A DNA stretch of 64,000 nucleotides from JAIOIW01 sp050304175. Lineage in GTDB: Bacteria; Pseudomonadota; Alphaproteobacteria; Rhizobiales; Rhizobiaceae. Below the pieces are notes generated by a model, which ran no database searches, was not told the origin of the DNA, and saw only the letters and a program-made list of their open reading frames with translations. Positions 34,423 to 42,204 of the stretch are shown piece after piece. The number at the start of each line of letters is the position of its first letter. The stretch's first letter is position 1. The stretch covers positions 1 to 64,000 of the forward strand of contig JBNLDE010000219.1 of NCBI GenBank assembly GCA_050304175.1, in the 5' to 3' direction. Made by a program: the position numbers and the translations under genes.

Positions 34423-35082
34423 ATGACATCAGCCACAAGCGGCTCACGATTTCGCCGGCATCTGTACGCTGCAGCGGTCGCGGGGCTCGCGGCCTTGGCC
34501 ACGACGGCCGGCAACGCCGCCGCGCAGGTCAATTCCTCGGCACAGAAGATCGCGGACCATTTTTCCGCGGTTAAAACCATGTCGGGCGAATTCGTTCAGT
34601 TCGGTCCGCGCGGCGAGCAGACCGCCGGAACATTCACGATCGAGCGCCCCGGCAAGATCCGGTTCGACTACGAGGCGCCGGCCGCGTTCAAGGTTGTTTC
34701 CGATGGTCGCCACGTGCTGCTCAACAACAAGAAGCTCAAGACCTACGACACCTACCCGCTATCGAAAACGCCGCTGAAGATGCTGCTCGACGAGCATATC
34801 GACCTATCGAATGGCAATGTGGAATCGGTGCGCGAGGAGGAGGATCTGACAACCATCGTGCTATCTGACAAATCGGTATTCGGAAATTCGAAGCTGACGA
34901 TGATGTTCGATCCGAAGTCATTCGAACTGCGTCAGTGGACGATTACCGACGCCCAGGGCAAGGACACGACCGTGATGATCTTCAACGTGAAGGACGGCGT
35001 GGCGGTCGATCCGGGACTGTTCAAGATCGACTATCGCAAGGCCGCCGATTCGGCGGCCAGAGGCCTCGGCAACGGACGCTGA
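34423..35082 (+). CDS. lolA: Outer-membrane lipoprotein carrier protein LolA family
   Basis: LolA shuttles lipoproteins through the periplasm to the outer membrane. The 219-aa protein has a signal peptide (residues 1-35, ending GNAAAQ). The LolA domain shows HFSAVKTMSGEFVQFGPRGE, the core FTIERPGKIRFDYEAP, and the C-terminal TIVLSDKSVFGNSKLTMMFDP with ITDAQGKDTTVMIFN. An open frame begins 40 codons earlier, but ATG 34423 gives a proper signal peptide and has GAGG upstream. It follows ftsK by 103 bp; ftsK-lolA adjacency is common in proteobacteria. A terminator follows. Confidence 0.92.
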   Translation: MTSATSGSRFRRHLYAAAVAGLAALATTAGNAAAQVNSSAQKIADHFSAVKTMSGEFVQFGPRGEQTAGTFTIERPGKIRFDYEAPAAFKVVSDGRHVLLNNKKLKTYDTYPLSKTPLKMLLDEHIDLSNGNVESVREEEDLTTIVLSDKSVFGNSKLTMMFDPKSFELRQWTITDAQGKDTTVMIFNVKDGVAVDPGLFKIDYRKAADSAARGLGNGR

Positions 35083-35109
35083 GTTGGTTTGAAATCTGTG
35101 GAACACCGA

Positions 35110-35140
35110 CGGGTCCGCTGCCACGCGGGCCCGTTTGCTT
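35110..35140 (+). terminator. Terminator of lolA
   Basis: CGGGTCCGC (35110-35118) pairs with GCGGGCCCG (35125-35133) with one G-U pair around a 6-nt loop, followed by TTTGCTT. Confidence 0.65.
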
Positions 35141-35202
35141 GAACGGCATCTTTAATCCTGCCAGATTGCAGCCTCGCCGCCTCTTTCCCGGACATTGCTG
35201 AC

Positions 35203-36009
35203 ATGCCGTTTTCGATCGCAACCTGGAACATCAACTCGGTTCGGCTGCGCCTGCCGCTGGTGGTAAAATTCTTGACCGAGCGTCAGCCGGATGTGTTGTG
35301 CCTGCAGGAAACCAAGTGTCCGAACGACCAGTTTCCGGCCAAGGCGTTCCGGGCGATTGGCTACGAGCATATCGAGATCAACGGCCAGAAGGGCTATCAC
35401 GGCGTTGCCACGATCGCGCGGCGGCCGATCGCCCTGGCCGAAAAACGCGAATATTGCGCCATGGGCGACACGCGCCACTTGTCGGTTACGGTCCGAGCCG
35501 GCGACAAGGACGTGCTGATCCACAATTTCTACGTTCCCGCCGGCGGCGACGAACCGGACCCCGAGATCAATCCGAAATTTCGCCACAAGCTCGACTTCCT
35601 TGATGAAATGCGTGCCGTGCGGGCGGATCAAACGGCCGGTTCGGCTAGCGTCCTGGTTGGCGATCTCAACATCGCGCCACTGGAAACCGACGTCTGGTCC
35701 CATAAGCAGTTGCTCAAGGTCGTCAGCCACACCCCGGTCGAGACCGAAACGCTCGAGGACCTGAGACAGAAAGGCGGTTGGGTGGATCTGATGCGCCGGC
35801 ATATTCCGCCGGAGGAGCGGATCTTCACGTGGTGGAGTTACCGAGCGCGCGATTGGGACATATCGGATCGCGGGCGTCGGCTTGACCATATCTGGTCGTC
35901 GGAGAACCTTGCTCCAGACCTAGCCGTAGTCGAAGTTCTGCGTGAGGCGCGTGGCTGGGAACGGCCATCGGACCATGTTCCCGTCATTGCCCGGTTCGAC
36001 CTGAATTAG
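35203..36009 (+). CDS. xth: Exodeoxyribonuclease III
   Basis: This enzyme is an AP endonuclease and 3'-exonuclease of base-excision repair in the endonuclease/exonuclease/phosphatase fold. The 268-aa protein has the metal and active-site motifs in order: ATWNINSVRLR at the N-terminus, LCLQETK with the metal-binding Glu, GYHGVATIARR, LVGDLNIAPLETDVW, and the C-terminal RLDHIWSS and RPSDHVPVIARFD with the catalytic Asp-His pair. It converges with the cNMP-binding protein gene, 30 bp apart. The same cluster (xth, cNMP protein, response regulator) is seen in other Rhizobiales. Confidence 0.96.
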   Translation: MPFSIATWNINSVRLRLPLVVKFLTERQPDVLCLQETKCPNDQFPAKAFRAIGYEHIEINGQKGYHGVATIARRPIALAEKREYCAMGDTRHLSVTVRAGDKDVLIHNFYVPAGGDEPDPEINPKFRHKLDFLDEMRAVRADQTAGSASVLVGDLNIAPLETDVWSHKQLLKVVSHTPVETETLEDLRQKGGWVDLMRRHIPPEERIFTWWSYRARDWDISDRGRRLDHIWSSENLAPDLAVVEVLREARGWERPSDHVPVIARFDLN

Positions 36010-36039
36010 GGCACCACGCAATTCGCCAGGGTGACCGAA

Positions 36040-36495
36040 TCAGTCGTCAAAGCGGTGCTTGAGATGAGCAACCTGCTCGGTGAGCGATCTGAGTTCCGCT
36101 GCCATTCGCGCATGGAGCTTCTGCGCCAGCACAGGGTATTCTTCCAGCACGCGGCGAAACTGGGGCCGGTTCAGGCGGATAAGTTCGGCATCGGATCGGA
36201 TCACAGCTGTGGTCCGCCGCTTGACCGGTGCGATCAGCGCAAACTCACCCAGGATGGCGCCGGGACCGACCGTCCTGACAAGCTGCTTCTTGCCGTCACG
36301 CGTTTCGACGATATCGACTTCGCCAGAAGTCACGATGAAGGCGCAATCGGCGAGCGCGCCTTCACGGTAGAGCTCGCGACCAGCGCCCAAGCGCATGTTC
36401 TCGGCGCCAAAAGCAAGCAGGCGCAGCTGCTCATGCGACAAATCCTGGAGCAATGCGACAGCGGAAAGGACGCGGATATCGTCGTCGAGCGCCAT
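36040..36495 (-). CDS. Single-domain cyclic-nucleotide-binding (Crp-like) protein
   Basis: The 151-aa protein is a cNMP-binding beta-barrel (about residues 12-125) with the phosphate-binding-cassette region GPGAILGEFALIAPVKRRTTAVI. There is no C-terminal helix-turn-helix, so it is not a DNA-binding Crp/Fnr regulator. The last 25 residues form a helix (MAAELRSLTEQVAHLKHRFDD). It follows the OmpR-type regulator gene by 57 bp on the same strand. In Brucella the OtpR regulator gene is likewise paired with a gene annotated as a cAMP-dependent kinase regulatory subunit-like protein, which this matches in size and context. The ligand is unknown. Confidence 0.87.
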   Translation of the reverse strand: MALDDDIRVLSAVALLQDLSHEQLRLLAFGAENMRLGAGRELYREGALADCAFIVTSGEVDIVETRDGKKQLVRTVGPGAILGEFALIAPVKRRTTAVIRSDAELIRLNRPQFRRVLEEYPVLAQKLHARMAAELRSLTEQVAHLKHRFDD

Positions 36496-36552
36496 TTTTC
36501 CACTGTCTCCCGCCGGATTCTACAAAGAAATTGGCTGGCGGGCGCGGCGCCG

Positions 36553-37236
36553 TCAAGGAACCAGCTTGTATCCCCCGCTTTCTGTCACAAGTATTTCGGC
36601 ATTGGAAGGATCACGTTCGATCTTCTGACGTAGCCGGTAAACGTGGGTTTCGAGCGTATGGGTGGTGACACCGGAGTTGTAACCCCAGACCTCCTCAAGG
36701 AGCACATCGCGGGTGATGACCTTCTGGTCGGCCCGGTAGAGATACTTGATTATCGCCGATTCCTTTTCCGTCAGCCTCGTCTTGCCGCCGCGCTGGTCGA
36801 TCAACAGCTTCTGGCTCGGCTTGAAGGTGTAAGGTCCGACGACGAAGGTGGCATCCTCGCTCTGCTCGTGCTGGCGCAGTTGGGCGCGAATGCGCGCCAG
36901 CAGGACCGCAAAACGGAAAGGCTTGGTCACGTAATCGTTGGCGCCGGCTTCGAGCCCCAGAATGGTATCGGAATCGGTGTCCTGGCCCGTCAACATGATA
37001 ATGGGCGCCTTGAAGCCGCCCTTGCGCAGCAGCTTCACGGCCTCGCGTCCGTCCATGTCCGGCAGGTTCACATCCATGATGAGGATGTCGATTATGGCGT
37101 TGCGTGCGGTGTGCACGCCCTTGGTCGCCGTGGCCTCCTGAAGGACCTGGAATTCTTCGTATAATGAAAGCTGTTCGACCAGCGTCGAACGCAGGTCGTC
37201 ATCGTCATCGACAATCAGAATTGTCCGTGCTGTCAT
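36553..37236 (-). CDS. cenR: OmpR-family response regulator, CenR/OtpR-like
   Basis: The protein is 227 aa. The receiver domain (residues 1-120) has the acidic pocket DDDD, phospho-acceptor Asp55 (IMDVNLPDMDG), Thr83 (MLTGQ) and Lys105 (YVTKPF). The winged-helix domain (about 130-227) ends THTLETHVYRLRQKIERD with the recognition helix. Context with xth and a cNMP-binding protein matches the Rhizobiales CenR/OtpR regulator of the cell envelope; the symbol rests on this context and general resemblance. No histidine kinase is adjacent, as is usual for CenR. It is divergent from an L,D-transpeptidase-like gene, an envelope gene that could be a target. Confidence 0.85.
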   Translation of the reverse strand: MTARTILIVDDDDDLRSTLVEQLSLYEEFQVLQEATATKGVHTARNAIIDILIMDVNLPDMDGREAVKLLRKGGFKAPIIMLTGQDTDSDTILGLEAGANDYVTKPFRFAVLLARIRAQLRQHEQSEDATFVVGPYTFKPSQKLLIDQRGGKTRLTEKESAIIKYLYRADQKVITRDVLLEEVWGYNSGVTTHTLETHVYRLRQKIERDPSNAEILVTESGGYKLVP

Positions 37237-37355
37237 ATCTTGTTCCGTTTCCTGTCGAACCGGTTGATCCGCGTTATCTAACTCGTACCGGGCTCACTTG
37301 AAACCTGATCACCATGATTTGTAACACTTCACAGTTTTACTCCAAAAAAGGTGAA

Positions 37356-37907
37356 ATGAAGATCAACGACCGGAAGACGAGTATGGGCTTGGCAGTCTTG
37401 ACGGTTCGCGTGGCGCCAAGGGATCGCAGAAAAGGCCTGATCAATGTGGCCGGAACGGTCTTTCCATGCGCCCTCGGACGATCGGGCGTGACCGCGCGCA
37501 AGCGCGAGGGCGATGGCGCGACGCCGTTGGCGCGGATGGCTGTCCTGCACGGTTATGTGCGCGGCGACCGTGAAAAGCGGAAGACGGGTGGGCTGGCAGT
37601 GCGAATCACGCGTCTTGACGATGGCTGGTGCGATGCGCCGCGCGACGCGAATTACAACCGCCCGGTGGGCCTGCCATACCCGGCGAGTTCGGAACGGATG
37701 ATGCGAGACGACCGCCTATACGATATCTGCGTCGTCCTCGACTGGAACGTAAGCTCGCGGCGGCGCAACCGGGGCAGCGCGATCTTCTTTCATCTGGCCA
37801 GGCCGGATTTCTCGCCAACCGAAGGCTGTATCGCCGTCCAACCGGCGGTAATGCGCCGGCTGCTGCCGCTCCTGAGGCGAGGAACGACCGTCAGGGTGCT
37901 GGGTTGA
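37356..37907 (+). CDS. L,D-transpeptidase-fold (YkuD-like) protein
   Basis: This 183-aa protein has the C-terminal YkuD catalytic pattern HLARPDFSPTEGCIAVQPAVM, with the conserved His, Ser, Gly and nucleophile Cys, plus an upstream VVLDWN segment. It belongs to the COG3786-type small L,D-transpeptidase-like group. No signal peptide or transmembrane helix is visible, so how it would reach the periplasm is unclear. ATG 37356 is chosen because AAAGG is 4-5 nt upstream; an earlier ATG at 37314 has no Shine-Dalgarno. It is divergent from the response regulator gene and converges with the DUF1761 gene. Confidence 0.85.
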   Translation: MKINDRKTSMGLAVLTVRVAPRDRRKGLINVAGTVFPCALGRSGVTARKREGDGATPLARMAVLHGYVRGDREKRKTGGLAVRITRLDDGWCDAPRDANYNRPVGLPYPASSERMMRDDRLYDICVVLDWNVSSRRRNRGSAIFFHLARPDFSPTEGCIAVQPAVMRRLLPLLRRGTTVRVLG

Positions 37908-37939
37908 AGGCGATCAGTGGTCGCGGACGGTCCAATTCG

Positions 37940-38338
37940 CTAGCCCCACCAGCCAATGATTGCGCCCATGATCAGCGCGACTCCGAGCCAGTGACCGCTG
38001 TCGATCAGCGTCAGATCCCAGCCAAACGACTGGTAGCGCTGATTGACTGTCAGCGTTGTGGCGATAAAACCCAGCCAGACGAGCGCGCCGGAGATCATCC
38101 CACCGGTCAGGCTCATCCCGCCCGCATGCATCATCACGCCGGCAAGAACCCAAGCCATCACGAGTTCGCAGACGATGGACGTGATGAACAGAACCGGAGA
38201 CATCTGGGCATCTTCGGGCTTGAGGCGCGCTGCCTTCATCCAGGGCTTGCCAAGGGAGCCGTAATAGATGGCGCCGAAAGCAAAGGCGGCGACGGCGGCG
38301 ACGACAATAGCAATATAATTCGGGCTGGCGACTTCCAT
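37940..38338 (-). CDS. DUF1761 family membrane protein
   Basis: The 132-aa protein has four hydrophobic helices (about residues 6-27, 48-70, 75-98, 113-131) and the family motif FGAIYYGSLGKPWMKA after the first helix. DUF1761 proteins have no known function. A strong AGGAGGAGG ribosome binding site precedes the ATG. It is separated from the upstream thioesterase gene by 145 bp without a recognisable feature, so it may be a separate transcript. Confidence 0.88.
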   Translation of the reverse strand: MEVASPNYIAIVVAAVAAFAFGAIYYGSLGKPWMKAARLKPEDAQMSPVLFITSIVCELVMAWVLAGVMMHAGGMSLTGGMISGALVWLGFIATTLTVNQRYQSFGWDLTLIDSGHWLGVALIMGAIIGWWG

Positions 38339-38483
38339 GGTGCACCCCTCCTCCTGGTTCGGGTCGACCGATGGGTGCCAACGATACCAATACCGGCGCG
38401 GTTGGCAATCGGGAGTTGCACACGGTTAGAAAATCCCGTGGACTTGGTCCTGAGCAACCTGCCCGTTTCGGGTAGCACGCCGG

Positions 38484-38870
38484 CTAAGGCGTCTTCGGCC
38501 TACGGATGAAGATCGCGAATGTGCCGTTGGCGTGCGCCATCAGGCTCTCGCCGACAAAAATATCCGCGTCGATGTTCGCAGTGGTGCGACCGCGATTGAC
38601 GATTTTCGCGCGGCATACGATCTCACCGGGGGCGTGCACAGCCTTGAAGTAGTTGATCTTGATTTCAAGCGTCGCACAGGATTGCTCCGCATCAAGCGTT
38701 GAATAAACCGCAGCACCCATCGCCGTGTCAGCGAGGGCGTAGAGAACGGCGCCGTGGACGACCCCGGCGGAATTGAGATGATCGGAATCGATGACCAGGT
38801 GGCTTTCGGCGCTGCCTGTTTCGCCGCGCTTCAGCTTCAATCCGATCAGTGTTGCGAACGGCATGGGCAT
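38484..38870 (-). CDS. PaaI-type hotdog thioesterase
   Basis: This 128-aa single-hotdog protein has the family pattern LNSAGVVHGAVLYALADTAMGAA, where Asn, His-Gly and the helical Asp form the active site, and a C-terminal AHANGTFAIF strand. Substrates of such proteins are acyl- or phenylacetyl-CoA thioesters; the specific one cannot be told. Its start lies 3 bp past the stop codon of the methyltransferase gene, so it is the tail of the tsaD-gpsA-EVE-methyltransferase transcript. Confidence 0.85.
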   Translation of the reverse strand: MPMPFATLIGLKLKRGETGSAESHLVIDSDHLNSAGVVHGAVLYALADTAMGAAVYSTLDAEQSCATLEIKINYFKAVHAPGEIVCRAKIVNRGRTTANIDADIFVGESLMAHANGTFAIFIRRPKTP

Positions 38871-38873
38871 TGA

Positions 38874-39569
38874 TCAATCTCCGGAATGCGACTGGCTGCT
38901 TGAAAATCGCCAGACCGTGGTGCGTTTGACCTCAGCGTCCTCGAGTTCCCGGGTCACGGGAACTTCGTAGACCGCAAGCTCCACAACGGCGTTACGGGGA
39001 AGATAGGCGCGCCCGGGATCGCCGATGATGACGGTGGCGCCGCGGCCGGCAAGTTTCCCGAACCAGGGCTGTAACCGGTCGGCGAGAAGTCGGTCGTAGA
39101 ACACGTCGCCGGCAAGTATGATGTCCCACCCCTCGTCCTGGCCGATCAGGTCGGCGTGCACAGTGCGAATTTCGACGCCGTTGGTGGCGGCGTTGAGCGC
39201 GTTCGCCTCGGCACAGAAAGGGTCTATGTCGGCGGCGACCACGCTCGCGGCGCCGGCCTTCGCCGCGGCGATGGCGACGAGGCCGGAGCCCGATGCGAAA
39301 TCCAGCACCGACTTGCCGCAAACGAGATGCGGATGATCGAGGACATGGCGGGCGAGGCCCTGGCCACCGGCCCATGCAAAAGCCCAGAATGGCGGTGGCA
39401 GACCGATTTCGGCCAGTTCCTGCTCGGTCTGTTTCCACAGATCGAATGCCTCGTCGGCCAGATGCAGATGGATCTCGGGAACATGCGGCGGGGCGATCAC
39501 TGCCGTGTTGGCGAGGATGAACGCCCGTGCGTTGTCCGGCCCGAGCGGGCGGTTGCGGACCCGTGTCAC
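38874..39569 (-). CDS. Protein lysine methyltransferase, METTL20/ETFB-KMT-like
   Basis: This class I SAM methyltransferase is about 231 aa. The SAM motif I is VLDFASGSGLVAIAAAKAG and motif II region AADIDPFC. The upstream FWAFAWAGGQGLARHVLDHP and the post-II motif GDVFYD are hallmarks of the METTL20 group, which methylates the electron-transfer flavoprotein beta subunit; a bacterial homologue from Agrobacterium has been characterised. The GTG at 39569, 11 nt after the EVE stop, is the likely start. The frame is open to an ATG at 39635, but that would overlap the EVE gene by 56 bp. It belongs to the tsaD-gpsA transcript. Confidence 0.8.
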   Translation of the reverse strand: MTRVRNRPLGPDNARAFILANTAVIAPPHVPEIHLHLADEAFDLWKQTEQELAEIGLPPPFWAFAWAGGQGLARHVLDHPHLVCGKSVLDFASGSGLVAIAAAKAGAASVVAADIDPFCAEANALNAATNGVEIRTVHADLIGQDEGWDIILAGDVFYDRLLADRLQPWFGKLAGRGATVIIGDPGRAYLPRNAVVELAVYEVPVTRELEDAEVKRTTVWRFSSSQSHSGD

Positions 39570-39579
39570 GCGGTTACCG

Positions 39580-40005
39580 TTATGGTGCCGGATCGAGGCC
39601 GCCCATGCGGCAGATTTCGCGCCATTCATCGGCACTGACCGGCTGGACCGACAGGCGTGAATTGGTGACCAACGCCATGTTCGCCAACTTTGGATTGGCT
39701 TTGATCTCTGCCAGTGTCACCGGGTTCGGCATGTCGCGCACCGCACGTATGTCGACGCATTCCCAGCGCGGATCGTCGGTGGTGGAATCGGGGTGAACCT
39801 CGTTGCACACCTCCACGATACCGACGACCGCCAGACCTTCGTTGGAATGATAGAAGAAACCCTTATCGCCCAGTTTCATGGCGCGCATATTGTTGCGTGC
39901 CTGGTAGTTTCGCACGCCGTCCCATTGTTCACCTGCCGCGCCCTTGTTCTTCTGGGCGTCCCAGGACCACTTGAACGGCTCCGACTTGAACAGCCAGTAA
40001 TTCAT
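39580..40005 (-). CDS. EVE domain-containing protein
   Basis: The 141-aa protein consists almost entirely of an EVE domain (PUA-like fold). Characteristic parts are MNYWLFKSEPFKWSW at the start, DGVRNYQARNNMRAMKLGDKGFFYHSN in the middle, and the repeated VGIVEV strand. EVE domains bind modified bases in nucleic acids; stand-alone EVE proteins are widespread in alphaproteobacteria and their target is not fixed. It follows gpsA by 27 bp. There is no restriction or mobile gene nearby, so a housekeeping role is more likely than defence. Confidence 0.92.
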   Translation of the reverse strand: MNYWLFKSEPFKWSWDAQKNKGAAGEQWDGVRNYQARNNMRAMKLGDKGFFYHSNEGLAVVGIVEVCNEVHPDSTTDDPRWECVDIRAVRDMPNPVTLAEIKANPKLANMALVTNSRLSVQPVSADEWREICRMGGLDPAP

Positions 40006-40032
40006 GACGGTGCATTCTCCCGATTCGGCGTG

Positions 40033-41022
40033 TCAGACATTTTCGGATTTCAGCGGACGCGACAAGAGAGCGTCTACGGCTTCGAGTACCGTTACTTTCC
40101 GGCCGAGCACCGCCGAGACAACTTCGACGATCGGCGCATCGATTCCGTGTCGGCGGGCCAGTTTTCCGGCAATTCCAGCTGTCGCCACGCCTTCGGCGAG
40201 CGGGCGGTTCGCAAGGTCCTCGCCGGCGCCCAGTGCCTGGCCATAAGAGAAGTTGCGCGACTGGGCAGAGCCACAGGTCAGGATCAGGTCGCCCAGACCA
40301 GACAGGCCCATCAAGGTTTCCGGGCGGGCGCCAAATGCAGCGGCGATACGGCGCATCTCGACAAAGCCGCGGGTGACCATCGCCGCCTGTGCGCTGGCTC
40401 CAAGCCCGGCACCGGCCACGGCGCCGGCCGCGATCGCCAGCACGTTCTTGAGCGCGCCGCCGATTTCCACACCCGTGATGTCGTCGGTGGAGTAGCAGCG
40501 GAATGCCGGCGCACTCAGCAGGACCGCGAGACGGACCGCGAGATCGCTATTTGCAGCAGCCACCGTCACCGCCGTTGGCAAGCCGCGGGCCACGTCGACT
40601 GCAAAACTTGGACCCGACAACGCCGCCGGCGGGTTCGAAGGCAGCAATTCGGCCGTGATCTCGGAAAGCAGCTTGCCGGTCGTGCTCTCGATGCCCTTGG
40701 CGCACACCACGACGGGGACGCCTTCGCCGACGCGGTCCCGCAGGCTGACGAGCAGTTTTCGCGTCGATTGCGCGGGAACGACGGCAAGGATGCAGGTCGC
40801 ATCCGACAAGGCTTTGTCGAGATCGTCAGTCGCCGTCAGGGCGGCGTCCAGCCCGATACCGGGCAGGTAGCGGGGGTTTTGGCGGGTCGTATTGAGGCTT
40901 TCGACGATTTCCGGGTCGCGCGCCCAAAGTACGGGATCGTGACCGGCGCGAACCATCGTAGCCGCGAGGGCCGTACCCCAGGCGCCGCCCCCGAGCACCG
41001 CAATGCGCTGTTGCGTACTCAC
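40033..41022 (-). CDS. gpsA: Glycerol-3-phosphate dehydrogenase [NAD(P)+]
   Basis: GpsA reduces dihydroxyacetone phosphate to sn-glycerol-3-phosphate for phospholipids. From the GTG at 41022 it is 329 aa, the family length. The NAD(P) motif is IAVLGGGAWGTALAATM, followed by WARDPEIVESLN, VVCAKGIE, the catalytic-lysine region GVEIGGALKNVLAIAAG and SGLGDLILTC. The start overlaps the tsaD stop as GTGA, so the two are translationally coupled; the longer frame upstream is a shadow of tsaD. Confidence 0.95.
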   Translation of the reverse strand: MSTQQRIAVLGGGAWGTALAATMVRAGHDPVLWARDPEIVESLNTTRQNPRYLPGIGLDAALTATDDLDKALSDATCILAVVPAQSTRKLLVSLRDRVGEGVPVVVCAKGIESTTGKLLSEITAELLPSNPPAALSGPSFAVDVARGLPTAVTVAAANSDLAVRLAVLLSAPAFRCYSTDDITGVEIGGALKNVLAIAAGAVAGAGLGASAQAAMVTRGFVEMRRIAAAFGARPETLMGLSGLGDLILTCGSAQSRNFSYGQALGAGEDLANRPLAEGVATAGIAGKLARRHGIDAPIVEVVSAVLGRKVTVLEAVDALLSRPLKSENV

Positions 41023-42128
41023 GCTTTCACACCCCTGCGGCCGGCCCCGATTCGCGGCGTCGCGCCGGTGTCGAGCGGCCAGCGCGCCCGCGGCGAAAAA
41101 TGCATGGCGTCGAGGGGTGCCAATCCGGCACGAAGGCGTTCGATACCTGCCCAGGCTATCATCGCGCCATTGTCGGTGCACAAGTTGAGGGGCGGTGCAG
41201 CGAAGTGGAACCCGTGATCGCGGCAGGCGGCTTCGAGCATCGTGCGGATGGCTTGGTTGGCAGCAACCCCGCCGGCTACCACAAGGGCGGGTTCAGCGTG
41301 CCCTGGAAACGTTTCGCGGAAGCGGTTGAGGCTTCTCTTGATCCGGTCTTCCAGCGTTCGCACAACTGCGTGCTGGAACGAGGCGCATATATCGGCGACG
41401 TCGTTATCGCCGAGCGGCGCAATCTCGCTCGCCGCCTGACGCACAGCGGTCTTGAGCCCGGAAAACGAGAAATCCAGCCGCGCCTCGCCGTGAAGCGGGC
41501 GCGGAAAGGCAAAGCGGGCGGTATCTCCCGAAACCGCCGCGCGCTCGACGCTCGGGCCGCCGGGATACGGCAAGCCGAGCAATTTGGCGGTTTTGTCGAA
41601 AGCCTCCCCCAGGGCGTCGTCGATGGTCGTCCCCCAGCGTTCGTAATCTCCGACCCCACGCACCAACACAACCTGGGTGTGGCCACCCGAGACGAGCAGC
41701 AACAGATACGGGAATTCGCGGGCGTCGCCGGTCAACCGAGCCGTCAGGGCGTGACCTTCGAGATGATTGACAGGCAGCAGCGGTTTGCCGGTTGCCGCAG
41801 CCATGGCTTTCGCGGTCATCAGCCCGACGATCAGGCCGCCGATCAACCCGGGGCCAGCGGTAACGGCAATGGCATCGATGGCCTGGAGCGGCGTGCCAGC
41901 CTTCGCCAGGGCGGTCGCGACGATGTCGTCCAGCGCTTCGACATGGGCGCGCGCGACAATCTCGGGAACGACACCGCCAAAGGCCGCGTGATCGGCGATC
42001 TGGCTCAGAACGATATCGGAGCGGATCTCCGGTCCAGCCGGTACCGACCACGAGACGACGGCCGCGGCGGTCTCGTCGCAGCTTGTCTCGATGCCAAGTA
42101 CAGTCAGTCGGTCGGTGGCCAGGTCCAT
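41019..42128 (-). CDS. tsaD: tRNA N6-adenosine threonylcarbamoyltransferase TsaD
   Basis: TsaD transfers the threonylcarbamoyl group to A37 of ANN-decoding tRNAs (t6A). The 369-aa protein opens with LGIETSCDETAAAVV and has the metal-binding histidines His122 and His126 in VNHLEGHALTARL, then LLVSGGHTQVVLV, the PGGPSVERAA segment and GGVAANQAIR. The last 20 residues are Arg/Gly-rich. It is the first gene of the minus-strand group tsaD-gpsA-EVE-methyltransferase-thioesterase and is divergent from hemC, 76 bp apart, as in many alphaproteobacteria. Confidence 0.96.
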   Translation of the reverse strand: MDLATDRLTVLGIETSCDETAAAVVSWSVPAGPEIRSDIVLSQIADHAAFGGVVPEIVARAHVEALDDIVATALAKAGTPLQAIDAIAVTAGPGLIGGLIVGLMTAKAMAAATGKPLLPVNHLEGHALTARLTGDAREFPYLLLLVSGGHTQVVLVRGVGDYERWGTTIDDALGEAFDKTAKLLGLPYPGGPSVERAAVSGDTARFAFPRPLHGEARLDFSFSGLKTAVRQAASEIAPLGDNDVADICASFQHAVVRTLEDRIKRSLNRFRETFPGHAEPALVVAGGVAANQAIRTMLEAACRDHGFHFAAPPLNLCTDNGAMIAWAGIERLRAGLAPLDAMHFSPRARWPLDTGATPRIGAGRRGVKA

Positions 42129-42204
42129 GATTGCCGCAGCGCGCTTATCCCGTTAGACAGGCGTGGAAAAGAACGAAAGAACCGCCTAGCACGGACGTCC
42201 CTCA

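Noticed and set aside
39580..40005. EVE-domain protein as a modification-dependent restriction component
   Set aside because: The protein is a stand-alone EVE domain without nuclease or McrB-like partner, inside a housekeeping transcript.
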